This document shows positions 25,949 to 33,975 of a DNA stretch of 64,000 bases, piece after piece. Location: contig NZ_RSEC01000036.1 of NCBI RefSeq assembly GCF_003937945.1, positions 248,001 to 312,000 on the forward strand, in the 5' to 3' direction. The stretch is from Amycolatopsis eburnea (GTDB lineage Bacteria; Actinomycetota; Actinomycetes; Mycobacteriales; Pseudonocardiaceae). A program made the translations under genes and the position numbers. The notes under the pieces were generated by a model. It was not told the DNA's origin, searched no databases, and saw only the letters and a list, made by a program, of their open reading frames with translations. Positions within the stretch are counted from its first letter, which is position 1. Each line of letters begins with the position of its first letter.

Positions 25949-26407
25949 TCAGCGGCGGCGGGCCTGCTTGCGGAGCTGCAGGATGCGGGCGCCGCCGATC
26001 AGCGCGACCAGCGCCGCGCCGCCGATGGCCGAGAACAGCATCGCGATGGCGAGCGGCAGGCTGCCCTCGCCGCCGAAGAAGTGCACGGTCACCGAGTCCA
26101 GGTTCTGCAGGATGAAGATCAGCAGCAGGACCAGGACGACCAGGCCGGCGATCACCGCGACCCAGGTGCCGCTGATCCGGGTCCGCTTGATCTTCGCGGG
26201 CGCAGGCCTGGCCGGCGCCGGACGCACCGGCGTGGCCTCCTCGGCGCCCGGCCGGACGTCGCCGGCCCGCAGCTCAGCGGGCTCGAGGGCGCCTTCGGGC
26301 ACGTCGTTTTCGGCCAGCTGGTGGCGGCCCGGCGCGTCGGTGCCGGGGTGGTCGTGGTGGGCAGGTCCGGTGGGGCGGTCGGCCGCGCCCCCGCGCGCGT
26401 GCGTCAT
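25949..26407 (-). CDS. LapA-domain (DUF1049) membrane protein
   Basis: A 152-residue protein. The polar Pro/Ala/Glu-rich N-terminal half is followed by the LapA-type double membrane segment (TWVAVIAGLVVLVLLLIFIL, then LPLAIAMLFSAIGGAALVAL). Between them lies the QNLDSVTVHFFGG signature, and the tail is basic (RILQLRKQARRR). Function in actinobacteria is unknown. The ATG at 26407 is chosen because the upstream extension overlaps the dipeptidase gene. Confidence 0.75.
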   Translation of the reverse strand: MTHARGGAADRPTGPAHHDHPGTDAPGRHQLAENDVPEGALEPAELRAGDVRPGAEEATPVRPAPARPAPAKIKRTRISGTWVAVIAGLVVLVLLLIFILQNLDSVTVHFFGGEGSLPLAIAMLFSAIGGAALVALIGGARILQLRKQARRR

Positions 26408-26453
26408 GTGCCCAGTGTCCGTCCGGCACGCGGGGAGCGCCGCCCCAAACCCC

Positions 26454-27593
26454 CTAACGGGCGAAGCCGTCGACCTCCCGGAGGACGCGGAGCGTGTTCT
26501 TCCCGGCCAGCTTCGCGCAGTCTTCCTCACTCCACCCGCGCTCGAGCAGCGCGGCGAACAACACCGGGTACTTGGAGGTGTCCTCCAGCCCCTCCGGCAG
26601 GGTGCCGACGCCGTCGTAGTCGCCGCCGAGGCCGATGTGGTCGACGCCGGCCACCTCGCGGGCGTGCTCGACGTGCGCGACGACGTCGTCGACGGTGGCC
26701 TTCGGCTTGACCGGGCCGTCCCACTCCTTCACGAACTCCCCGCGCTGGGCGAGGTTCCGGTACTCCCGGCCCGCGGCTTCCATGGCGGCCTTCAGCTCCT
26801 GGTCCCACGCGGCGACCTTCGGCGAGATGAACGCCGGCACGAAGGTGACCATCGCGACGCCGCCGTTGCCGGGCAGCTTCGCCAGGACGTCGTCGGGGAT
26901 GTTGCGCGGGTGGTCGTTGACGGCGGTGCACGAGGAGTGGCTGAAGATCACCGGGACCGAGCTGACCTCCATCGCCGCCCGCATCGTCGACGGCGCGACG
27001 TGGGAGAGGTCGACCATCATCCCGATCTTGTTCATCTCGCGCACGACGTCGCGGCCGAACTCGGTGAGTCCGCCGTGGGCCGGCTCGTCGGTGCCCGAGT
27101 CGGCCCACGTGGTGTTGAAGTTGTGCGTCAGCGTCATGTAGCGGACGCCGAGGCGGCGCAGGATCCGCAGCACGCCGAGTGACTCGGCGATGCTGTGCCC
27201 GCCCTCGGCGCCGAGCAGCGACGCGATCCGGCCGTCGGCGAACGCGGCCTCGGCTTCGTCGGCGGTGTCGACCAGCCGGAGCCGGTCGGGGTAGCGCTCG
27301 GCGAGCTGGTGGACGACCTCGATCTGTTCGAGGACGGCGGTCACGGCGCTGTGGCCTTCGAACTCACACGGCACGTAGACCGACCAGAACTGCATGCCGA
27401 GCTTCCCGTCGGCGAGCTTCGGGAAGTCGGTGTGCAGGGCCGGCTGCCGGACGGTCAGGTCCAGCGACGCGGCCGCCTCGACCGGGTTCGGGCCGCCGTG
27501 CTGCCGCAGCTCCCACGGCAGGTCGTTGTGCCCGTCGGCCAGGATGGCCGCGTCCAGCAGTTTGCCGGCACGCTGTAGTGCCTCGTTAGTCAT
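26454..27593 (-). CDS. M19 membrane-type dipeptidase
   Basis: A 379-residue zinc metallopeptidase. Metal-binding motifs are ADGHNDLPWE (H-x-D), GAEGGHSI (bridging Glu), MVDLSHVAP and VIFSHSSC (histidines), and GLGGDYDGV (Asp). It hydrolyses dipeptides or related amides, and some family members act on dehydropeptides or beta-lactams. There is no signal peptide, so it is probably cytoplasmic. The ATG at 27593 gives the normal length. Confidence 0.88.
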   Translation of the reverse strand: MTNEALQRAGKLLDAAILADGHNDLPWELRQHGGPNPVEAAASLDLTVRQPALHTDFPKLADGKLGMQFWSVYVPCEFEGHSAVTAVLEQIEVVHQLAERYPDRLRLVDTADEAEAAFADGRIASLLGAEGGHSIAESLGVLRILRRLGVRYMTLTHNFNTTWADSGTDEPAHGGLTEFGRDVVREMNKIGMMVDLSHVAPSTMRAAMEVSSVPVIFSHSSCTAVNDHPRNIPDDVLAKLPGNGGVAMVTFVPAFISPKVAAWDQELKAAMEAAGREYRNLAQRGEFVKEWDGPVKPKATVDDVVAHVEHAREVAGVDHIGLGGDYDGVGTLPEGLEDTSKYPVLFAALLERGWSEEDCAKLAGKNTLRVLREVDGFAR

Positions 27594-27635
27594 CGCCCGA
27601 TCGTAGGGCCGCCCGGTATACGCTCCGTACAAACG

Positions 27636-28238
27636 CTAGTTCTTGATCCACTCGGCCGCGGCGCGGACACCGTCCACAGTGATCTGGTGCCCGCCGGGGT
27701 GGCGCTGGGTGACGACGTCGGCACCGCGCTCGCGCAGCAACCGGATCAGTTCCCCGGTGGACGCCAGCGGCGCCATCGGGTCGTTTTCCCCGTTGGCCAG
27801 GAAGACGCGCGAGCCGCTGAGGTCGTGCTCCGGCGGCTCCGGCACCGGCGACATCGACGCGAACAACGCGGCTTCGCGCACGACGTCGGGCCGCAGCAGC
27901 ACGAGGGCGGCCGCGATGTTGGCGCCGTTCGAAAACCCGACCGCGATCAGGCGACGGCCACCGAACCCGTACTCCTCGCCGGCTTCGACCACGAAGTCGG
28001 CGAGTTCGTTCGCACGCTTGACGACGTCTTCGTGGTCGAACACGCCCTCGGCCAGCCGCCGGAACCAGCGCGCGGCGCCGTGCTCCGACACCGGGCCCGC
28101 CGGGGCCAGCACGGCGGAGTCCGGGCTGAGCTCGCGCGCCAGGCCGAGCAGGTCGTCCGGGCCGCCGCCGGTGCCGTGCAGCAGGAGGAGCACGGGCGCG
28201 TCGGGCGCGCCCTCGATGAACTTGTGGCGCAGCGTCAT
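27636..28238 (-). CDS. MhqD-like alpha/beta hydrolase
   Basis: A 200-residue phospholipase/carboxylesterase-type hydrolase. It has an oxyanion strand (VLLLLHGTGGGPDDL), the nucleophile elbow GFSNGAN, NGENDPMAP with the acid, and the catalytic His in HPGGHQI. Its ATG overlaps the stop of the upstream dioxygenase gene. This pairing matches Bacillus MhqD/MhqE, which detoxify methylhydroquinone-type compounds under the MarR repressor MhqR. Confidence 0.8.
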   Translation of the reverse strand: MTLRHKFIEGAPDAPVLLLLHGTGGGPDDLLGLARELSPDSAVLAPAGPVSEHGAARWFRRLAEGVFDHEDVVKRANELADFVVEAGEEYGFGGRRLIAVGFSNGANIAAALVLLRPDVVREAALFASMSPVPEPPEHDLSGSRVFLANGENDPMAPLASTGELIRLLRERGADVVTQRHPGGHQITVDGVRAAAEWIKN

Positions 28239-29200
28239 CACAGCTCCGGGTTGTTTTCGGCGGGGAGGTCGAGCTTGGGCAGCATGTGCTGGATCTCTTC
28301 GCGGCGCGGCTCCAGCCACGGCGGCAGCTTGAGCGCGCGGCCGAGCTCCAGCAGCGGCTCGTCGATCGCGAAGCCCGGTTCGTCGGTGGCGACCTCCAGC
28401 AGCGTCCCGCCCGGCTCGCGGAAGTAGATCGAGCGGAAGTACTGGCGGTCCAAAATGGACGTCACGTGCACGCCCCGGTCGACCAGCTCTTCGCGCCAGG
28501 CCTTCTGGGTCTCTTCGTCGGGCGCGCGCCAGGCCACGTGGTGCACGGTGCCCGCGGCGACCAGCCCGCGCGGCGCGTCCGGCGTCACGAGGACGTCGAC
28601 CAGCGCGCCCGGCCCGCCCTCGCCGGCGGCGAAGCGCAGGCGGTTGCTGTCCTGGCCGGCGAAGCTGAGGCCGAGCCCGTCGGTGAGCATCCCGGCGGTG
28701 GCGTCCTCCTGGTTCACCGAAAGCGTCACCGAGTGCAGGCCGCGGATGGCGTGCGCGGCCGGGACGAGCTCGGTGTCCCACGGGTCGCGCGGGTCGCCCT
28801 GCGGGTGCGCGACCAGGGCGAGCTTCAGGCCGTCGGGGTCGCGGAAGGTCAGCGTGTCCTCGCCATCGGCACTGCGAACTTCGCCGGTCTCGATCTGCTG
28901 CGCGGCGAGGTGCTGCTTCCACCAGCCGATCGAGGCTTCCGGCACGGAGAACGACGTGGTCGTCGCCTGGCCGGTGCCGTGGCGGCCGCTCGGCGCGTCG
29001 GGCCACGGGAAGAAGGTCATCAGCGAGCCGGGCTTGCCCGAGCTGTCGCCGTAGTAGAGGTGGTAGGTGCCCGGGTCGTCGAAGTTGACCGTCGTCTTGA
29101 CCAGCCGCAGGCCCAGGGTGCGCAGGTAGAAGTCGGCGTTGCGCTGCGGGTCGCCGCCGATGGCGGTCACGTGGTGCAGGCCGGACGTCTTGATCGACAT
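28238..29200 (-). CDS. MhqE/MhqO-like ring-cleaving dioxygenase (VOC fold)
   Basis: A 320-residue protein with tandem vicinal-oxygen-chelate modules. Metal-ligand positions are GLHHVTAIGGDPQRN near the N-terminus, AGTVHHVAWRAPD near residue 220 and EPGGTLLEVATDEPG (Glu). These are typical of the hydroquinone/quinone-responsive dioxygenases of the MhqO/MhqE type. The upstream promoter (TTGCGC-17 bp-TACCTT) overlaps a palindromic element at 29235-29248. It is divergent from a MarR regulator and co-transcribed with the hydrolase. Confidence 0.85.
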   Translation of the reverse strand: MSIKTSGLHHVTAIGGDPQRNADFYLRTLGLRLVKTTVNFDDPGTYHLYYGDSSGKPGSLMTFFPWPDAPSGRHGTGQATTTSFSVPEASIGWWKQHLAAQQIETGEVRSADGEDTLTFRDPDGLKLALVAHPQGDPRDPWDTELVPAAHAIRGLHSVTLSVNQEDATAGMLTDGLGLSFAGQDSNRLRFAAGEGGPGALVDVLVTPDAPRGLVAAGTVHHVAWRAPDEETQKAWREELVDRGVHVTSILDRQYFRSIYFREPGGTLLEVATDEPGFAIDEPLLELGRALKLPPWLEPRREEIQHMLPKLDLPAENNPEL

Positions 29201-29217
29201 GGTTGCCTCCTCGGCTC

Positions 29218-29248
29218 AAGGTATCCCGAAAACCTCTCGCGCGCAAGA
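29218..29248 (-). promoter_or_regulatory. Promoter and operator of the mhqE-like gene
   Basis: Read on the minus strand, TTGCGC (29241-29246) and TACCTT (29218-29223) are separated by exactly 17 bp. The -35 lies inside TCTTGCGCGCGAGA (29235-29248), a 14-bp near-palindrome found identically over the -35 at 45457-45470. Its ATCTnG-NNNN-CGAGA form resembles the Bacillus MhqR box as I recall it. Confidence 0.6.
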
Positions 29249-29276
29249 TATATTCCGGCAAGGTAAGGTGGCGTCC

Positions 29277-29726
29277 GTGGAAGCGACCGACGACGACGAG
29301 ATCGTCACCTGGTGGGGTCTGGTGATCGAGGGCTACCTGGCCACGCAGGACAAGCTGATGGGCGAGATCGCCGACCGGTTCGGGCTCGCGCCCGCGTCGT
29401 TCGACATCCTGGTGCGGCTGGTCCGCTCGCCCGAGCACCGGATGCCGATGACGAAGCTGGCGACCGAAGCGGCGCTGTCGAGCGGCGGCTTCACGAAGGT
29501 GGCCGACCGGCTGGTGGCGGCGGACCTGATCTGCCGGATCCCGAGCCCGGACGACCGCCGCGTCACCTTCGCGTCCCTGACCGAGCACGGCCTCGAAGTG
29601 GCGAACAAGGCCCGCGAGGCGGCCGCGGACATCCTGCGCCGGATCGTGCTGACCCCGCTCGGTGACGACGCCCCGGCACTGGCGGAAGCGATGCGGACAC
29701 TGCGCGCGTTCAACACCGATCGTTGA
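29277..29726 (+). CDS. MarR-family regulator (MhqR-like)
   Basis: A 149-residue winged-helix protein: APASFDILVRLVRSPEHRMPMTKLATEAALSSGGFTKVADRL (recognition helix), then the wing IPSPDDRRVTFASLTEHG. Divergent from the MhqE/MhqD-like pair, it is the obvious candidate repressor for the element at 29235-29248. The GTG at 29277 has AAGGTAAGG upstream; an in-frame GTG at 29268 is an alternative. Ligand unknown, probably a quinone or phenolic compound. Confidence 0.82.
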   Translation: MEATDDDEIVTWWGLVIEGYLATQDKLMGEIADRFGLAPASFDILVRLVRSPEHRMPMTKLATEAALSSGGFTKVADRLVAADLICRIPSPDDRRVTFASLTEHGLEVANKAREAAADILRRIVLTPLGDDAPALAEAMRTLRAFNTDR

Positions 29727-29772
29727 AAAAGTCGAGGTCACGGCGGTGCGCACGGGAGCGCACCATGGATCC

Positions 29773-30153
29773 ATGCTGACCGAATCGACGATCACGACGA
29801 TGCTCCCGGTGACCGACAGCGCACGCGCCGGCCACTTCTACGCGGACTCCCTCGGCCTGAAGCAGACGGGGAAGGGCGAAGACGGAACGCTGTACTTCGA
29901 GGCGGGCGCGGGCTCGATCGGCCTCCGCGCCATGCCGGCGGGCGCGCAGAGCGAGAACACGGCGCTGAGCTTCGAGGTCACCGACCTGGAAGGCGAGATC
30001 AAGGCGCTGGAGAGCCGCGGGGTGCGGTTCCAGGACTTCGAGATGGAGGGCCTGAAGACCGTGGCCCACATCGCGGAGCTGGGCAACGAGCGGGCCGCGT
30101 GGTTCAACGACTCCGAAGGCAACGTGCTGTGCCTGCACCAGGTTCTAGGCTAG
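29773..30153 (+). CDS. Single-domain VOC (glyoxalase/bleomycin-resistance fold) protein
   Basis: A 126-residue protein with paired beta-alpha-beta modules: MLPVTDSARAGHFYADSLGL and LYFEAGAGSIGLRAM, then ALSFEVTDLEGEIKALESRGVRF and AAWFNDSEGNVLCLHQ. The terminal Glu/His pattern of metal-binding members is only partly kept. Function unknown; a binding or lyase role is possible. It starts about 46 bp after the MarR gene on the same strand. Its 3' end overlaps the convergent amidohydrolase gene by 9 bp. Confidence 0.75.
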   Translation: MLTESTITTMLPVTDSARAGHFYADSLGLKQTGKGEDGTLYFEAGAGSIGLRAMPAGAQSENTALSFEVTDLEGEIKALESRGVRFQDFEMEGLKTVAHIAELGNERAAWFNDSEGNVLCLHQVLG

Positions 30154-30999
30154 CCCCGGCATCAGCTTGACCGCGTTGCCCGACAGGACTCCGGTCAGCA
30201 CGTCGCCGGGCAGGCCGAGACCGATCAGCGTCCGCACGTTCTTCGCCACCGAGGGCACGCCGGGCCAGTCCGTCCCGAAGACGAACTTCCCGGCCAGCCG
30301 GGTGAAGTCGAAGCGCTGGTAGTACTCCTTGAGCTTCTTCGGCGGCAGCCCGGCGAGGTCGAGCCAGACGTTGTCCCGCGCCAGCGCGAGGAACGCGGCC
30401 ACGTCGTACCACCACCCGCGGCCACCGTGGGCGAAGACGAACTGCAGCGAAGGGAAGTCCTCGACCACATCGGACAGCAGCTCCGGGTTCCCGAAACTGG
30501 CCCGGGAACCCGGGAAGCTCGACGTCCCGGAGTGGAAGATCACCGGCACCCCGCGCTCGGCGCACAGCTGGTAGACCGGGTACAGCTCCTTCTCCGCCGG
30601 GGAAAAGGCGCCGTGCACCGGGTGGATCTTCAGCGCCACCGCGCCCAGGTCCAGCTGCCGCTCGACTTCCGCCGCAGCGGGGTGGTGCAGGTACGGGTTG
30701 ACGCTGGCCACCAGCCGGAACCGCGTGGGGTTGTGCTCGACCAGCGGCAGGTTGTCCTCGATGGGCTGGATCCCGGTGGCGCGCGGGCTGTACTCGCAGA
30801 ACAGCAGCACCCGGTCGACGCCTTCGGACGCCATCAGCTCGTCCATCGCCGCCGGGACCACCGTGCCTTCGGCGTCGTACACCGAACGCCACGGGTACGA
30901 GCCCGCGAAGTCGTGCGCCCACTGCAGCCAGGCGGGTTTCAGCGTCGGCAGCCGCGGGGTGTGGACGTGCGCGTCCACCACGAAGTACCCGTCGATCAC
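30145..30999 (-). CDS. Amidohydrolase-2 family protein in the box operon
   Basis: A 284-residue metal-dependent hydrolase/decarboxylase (PF04909 type). Motifs are VDAHVHTP (H-x-H), KIHPVHG, IFHSGTSS, VFAHGGRGWW and GTDWPG (metal Asp). Its GTG overlaps the stop of the benzoate-CoA ligase gene, so it belongs to the same operon. Its step is not established. It may be a hydrolase or decarboxylase that feeds or clears the box pathway. Confidence 0.8.
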   Translation of the reverse strand: MIDGYFVVDAHVHTPRLPTLKPAWLQWAHDFAGSYPWRSVYDAEGTVVPAAMDELMASEGVDRVLLFCEYSPRATGIQPIEDNLPLVEHNPTRFRLVASVNPYLHHPAAAEVERQLDLGAVALKIHPVHGAFSPAEKELYPVYQLCAERGVPVIFHSGTSSFPGSRASFGNPELLSDVVEDFPSLQFVFAHGGRGWWYDVAAFLALARDNVWLDLAGLPPKKLKEYYQRFDFTRLAGKFVFGTDWPGVPSVAKNVRTLIGLGLPGDVLTGVLSGNAVKLMPGLA

Positions 31000-32540
31000 G
31001 GACTGGGCACCACCCGCAGCACATCGCGGACCTGCTCGCGGATCACGTTGCGGCGGATCTTGCCGGTCGCCGTCTTCGGCAGCTCGGCCAGCTCGACCAC
31101 GCCGCGCGGCCGCTTGAACGCCGCGAGCCCCTCGCGGCAGAACTCGATCAGCTCCGCCGGGTCCACCGCGAAGCCGGGCGCGGCCACCACGCACGCGACC
31201 GGCTTGTCGAGGCCGTCGGCGTCCGGCGCGGCGACGACGGCGACCTCGGCCACCGCCGGGTGCTGCCGCAGCCGTTCCTCCACTTCGGACGGTGACACCC
31301 AGATCCCGCCCGCCTTCAGCATGTCGCCGAAGCGGCCGAGGCAGGTGTACGTGCCGTCCTCGTTGCGGACGTAGCTGTCGCCGGTCCGCAGCCACTCGCC
31401 CTGGAAGACGAGCTTCGTCGCGTCGTAACGGGCCCAGTAGCCGGTCGCCGTCGAGGGCCCGGCGACGAACAGCTCACCGGGCTTGCCCGCGGCGTCGATC
31501 ACCGCGCCCGCCTCGTCGCGGATCTGCAGGGAATACCCCGGGACGGCGACGCCGGTGCTGCCGGGCCGCACCGAACCGGGCTGGTTCGACAGGAAGATGT
31601 GCAGGGCCTCGGTCGACCCGATGCCGTCGAGGATCTCCAGGCCGAAGCGGGCGCGGAACCGTTCGAACAGCGACGCGGGCAGCGGTTCCCCGGCCGAAAC
31701 CGCCTGCCGCACCGAAGCGAACGAGTCGTCCGGGACGTCGCTGGCGAGCAGGGCCGCGTAGAACGTCGGCACCGCGAAGAAGAGCGAAGGCCGTTCCTCA
31801 CGCGCGCGCCGGGCGAACAACGCGGGCGTCGGCCGCGAAGGCTCGAGCAGCACGGTGCCGCCCGCGCCGAGCGGGAAGAAGCAGGAATTCCCCAGCCCGT
31901 AGGCGAAGAAGAGCTTCGGCACGGACAGGAACCGGTCCGACGGCGTCGTCGCCAGCACCGAACGGGCGTAGGTCTCGCAGACCGCGCGGATGCTCGCGTG
32001 CCGGTGCATCGCGCCCTTCGGCTGCCCGGTCGTCCCCGACGTGTACAGCCACAGCGCGGGCGAGTCCTCCCACGTCCGTCCACTTCGGAACGTCCCGCCG
32101 AGCGACGCCCATTCGTGCGTCCGGCCGCCGAACCCGTCCGCGTCGCACCGGTCCAGCAGCACGTCGGTGACCTCGGGGGCGAAGCCGAGCGCGGTGGCGG
32201 CCTGCTCGGCGAACTCCCCGGACACGCCGAGCACGCGCGCCCGCGAGTCGGCCAGCACCTTGCCCAGCTCGAGCCCGGTGACCATGGTCGACACCGGCAC
32301 CGCGACCGCGCCGGCCAGCATCGCGCCGAGGATGCCGGTGAGCAGCTCGACGTCGTCGACCATGCAGAACATGACCCGCTCTTCGGGCCGGACGCCCAGC
32401 TCCACGAGCCCGGCGGCGACCCGGCGGGCCTCCGCCGCCAGCTCGGCGTAGGTCAGCGACCGGCGGGGCGACACGACCGCGGTCGCGTCCGGGTGCCCGG
32501 CCGAGAGCAGGTACTCCGCGGCGTTGAACGCTGTCGCCAC
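30996..32540 (-). CDS. bclA: Benzoate-CoA ligase family protein
   Basis: A 514-residue adenylate-forming enzyme. The P-loop-like motif is LYTSGTTGQPKGAMH, with FAYGLGN, GSTEALHIFLSN, GEWLRTGDSYVRNEDG and the acyl-transfer lysine in PKTATGKIRRN. The FAYGLGN and STEALHIF features are typical of benzoate- rather than acetate-CoA ligases. It converts benzoate (or a substituted benzoate) to benzoyl-CoA for BoxB. The GTG at 32540 has AGGAGG 7 nt upstream and lies just after the boxB stop. Confidence 0.88.
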   Translation of the reverse strand: MATAFNAAEYLLSAGHPDATAVVSPRRSLTYAELAAEARRVAAGLVELGVRPEERVMFCMVDDVELLTGILGAMLAGAVAVPVSTMVTGLELGKVLADSRARVLGVSGEFAEQAATALGFAPEVTDVLLDRCDADGFGGRTHEWASLGGTFRSGRTWEDSPALWLYTSGTTGQPKGAMHRHASIRAVCETYARSVLATTPSDRFLSVPKLFFAYGLGNSCFFPLGAGGTVLLEPSRPTPALFARRAREERPSLFFAVPTFYAALLASDVPDDSFASVRQAVSAGEPLPASLFERFRARFGLEILDGIGSTEALHIFLSNQPGSVRPGSTGVAVPGYSLQIRDEAGAVIDAAGKPGELFVAGPSTATGYWARYDATKLVFQGEWLRTGDSYVRNEDGTYTCLGRFGDMLKAGGIWVSPSEVEERLRQHPAVAEVAVVAAPDADGLDKPVACVVAAPGFAVDPAELIEFCREGLAAFKRPRGVVELAELPKTATGKIRRNVIREQVRDVLRVVPSP

Positions 32541-32548
32541 CAGACCTC

Positions 32549-33970
32549 CTACGTGAGGTACACGTACTCGTAGTCGAAGGGCTTCCCGTTGATGCCCTGC
32601 CGCGGTGGCGCGACCCAGCTCGCGATCTTCCCCCGCTCGTACACCGGGTGCATCAGCGAGCGGACGAACGTCAGGTCCTCGGTGGTGGGCAGCCACTTGC
32701 GCTTGCCTGCCTCCCAGGTCGCCTCGTCGACGATGGTGCCGTCGGGAGTGACGTGGTGGCCGGAGTTTATGCCGACTTCGCGGTTGAAGCCAGGGTGCGG
32801 CAGCCGGAACGCGAAGTCGATGCCGGCGTCGGAGAGGATCTTGTTCCAGCGCTTCACGCCGGTCTGGCAGTCGGCCACGTACTCGCTGCGCAGGTCGAGG
32901 TTGAGCAGCAGGATCGCCTGCAGCTCCTCGCTCGTCCACGTGCCGTCGCCGTTGGGCCGCTCCAGCGTGCGGGCGTCTTCGGTGAGCTTGTGGTCGTCCT
33001 TGCGGCGGGTCTCCTGCCAGCGGCCCTTGAGCCCGGCGGTGTAGTAGTTCGCCGCGTTCGTCGACGTCTCGCTGCCGAACAGGTCCAGGGACACGGTGTA
33101 GTGGAAGTTGATGTACTTCTGGATGATGTCCAGCGGGATGCCGCCGTGCGGGCCGATGTCGAGCGTGTCGTGCTCGCGGATCAGCTCGGCGCTGCGGGTC
33201 ACCACGCGGTCGACGCCGGTGGTGCCGACCATCATGTGGTGCGCCTCCTCCTTCAGCATGAACTCGCAGGTGCGCGAGAGCGGGTCGAAGGAGGACTCCT
33301 TGAGCGTGCCGAGCTGGTACTTCCCGTCGCGGTCGGTGAAGTAGGTGAACATGTAGAAGGCCAGCCAGTCGGCGGTCTCCTCGTTGAACGCGCCGAGGAT
33401 GCGGGGCGCGTCCGGGCTACCCGAGTTGCGCAGCAAGAGCCCTTCGGCCTCGTCGCGGCCTTCGCGGCCGAAGTAGGCGTGCAGCAGGTAGACCATCGCC
33501 CACAGGTGGCGGCCTTCTTCGACGTTGACCTGGAAGAGGTTGCGCAGGTCGTAGAGGCTCGGCGCGGTGAGCCCGAGGAGCTTCTGCTGCTCGACCGACG
33601 CCGGTTCGGTGTCGCCCTGGATGACGATCAGCCGCTGCAGATCGGCGCGGTACTCGCCGGGCACCTGCTGCCAGACCGGCTCGCCCTGGTGCTCCCCGAA
33701 CGCGATCCGACGGTCCGGGTCGCGCTCGGCGAGGAAGATGCCCCAGCGGTAGTCGGGCACGTTGACGTGGTCGAAGTGCGCCCAGCCTTCGCGACCGACG
33801 CTGACCGCGGTGCGCAGGTAGACGCCCTGGGTCTCCAGCGTCGGGCCCATCTCGCCCCACCAGTGCATGAACTTCGGCTGCCAGCCCTCCAGCGCGCGCT
33901 GGAGCCGCCGGTCCTCCGAGAGGTTGACGTTGTTGGGGATCTTGGCGTCGTAGTCGATCTTCTCGGGCAT
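32549..33970 (-). CDS. boxB: Benzoyl-CoA 2,3-epoxidase subunit BoxB
   Basis: A 473-residue diiron oxygenase that epoxidises benzoyl-CoA. Iron-ligand motifs are FQVNVEEGRHLWAMVYLL (E-x-x-H) and FMLKEEAHHMMVGTTG (E-x-x-H). The N-terminus IPNNVNLSEDRRLQRALEGW and the C-terminus NGKPFDYEYVYLT are characteristic. The partner reductase BoxA is not in this window. It lies 5 bp after boxC. Confidence 0.94.
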   Translation of the reverse strand: MPEKIDYDAKIPNNVNLSEDRRLQRALEGWQPKFMHWWGEMGPTLETQGVYLRTAVSVGREGWAHFDHVNVPDYRWGIFLAERDPDRRIAFGEHQGEPVWQQVPGEYRADLQRLIVIQGDTEPASVEQQKLLGLTAPSLYDLRNLFQVNVEEGRHLWAMVYLLHAYFGREGRDEAEGLLLRNSGSPDAPRILGAFNEETADWLAFYMFTYFTDRDGKYQLGTLKESSFDPLSRTCEFMLKEEAHHMMVGTTGVDRVVTRSAELIREHDTLDIGPHGGIPLDIIQKYINFHYTVSLDLFGSETSTNAANYYTAGLKGRWQETRRKDDHKLTEDARTLERPNGDGTWTSEELQAILLLNLDLRSEYVADCQTGVKRWNKILSDAGIDFAFRLPHPGFNREVGINSGHHVTPDGTIVDEATWEAGKRKWLPTTEDLTFVRSLMHPVYERGKIASWVAPPRQGINGKPFDYEYVYLT

Positions 33971-33975
33971 CTGCG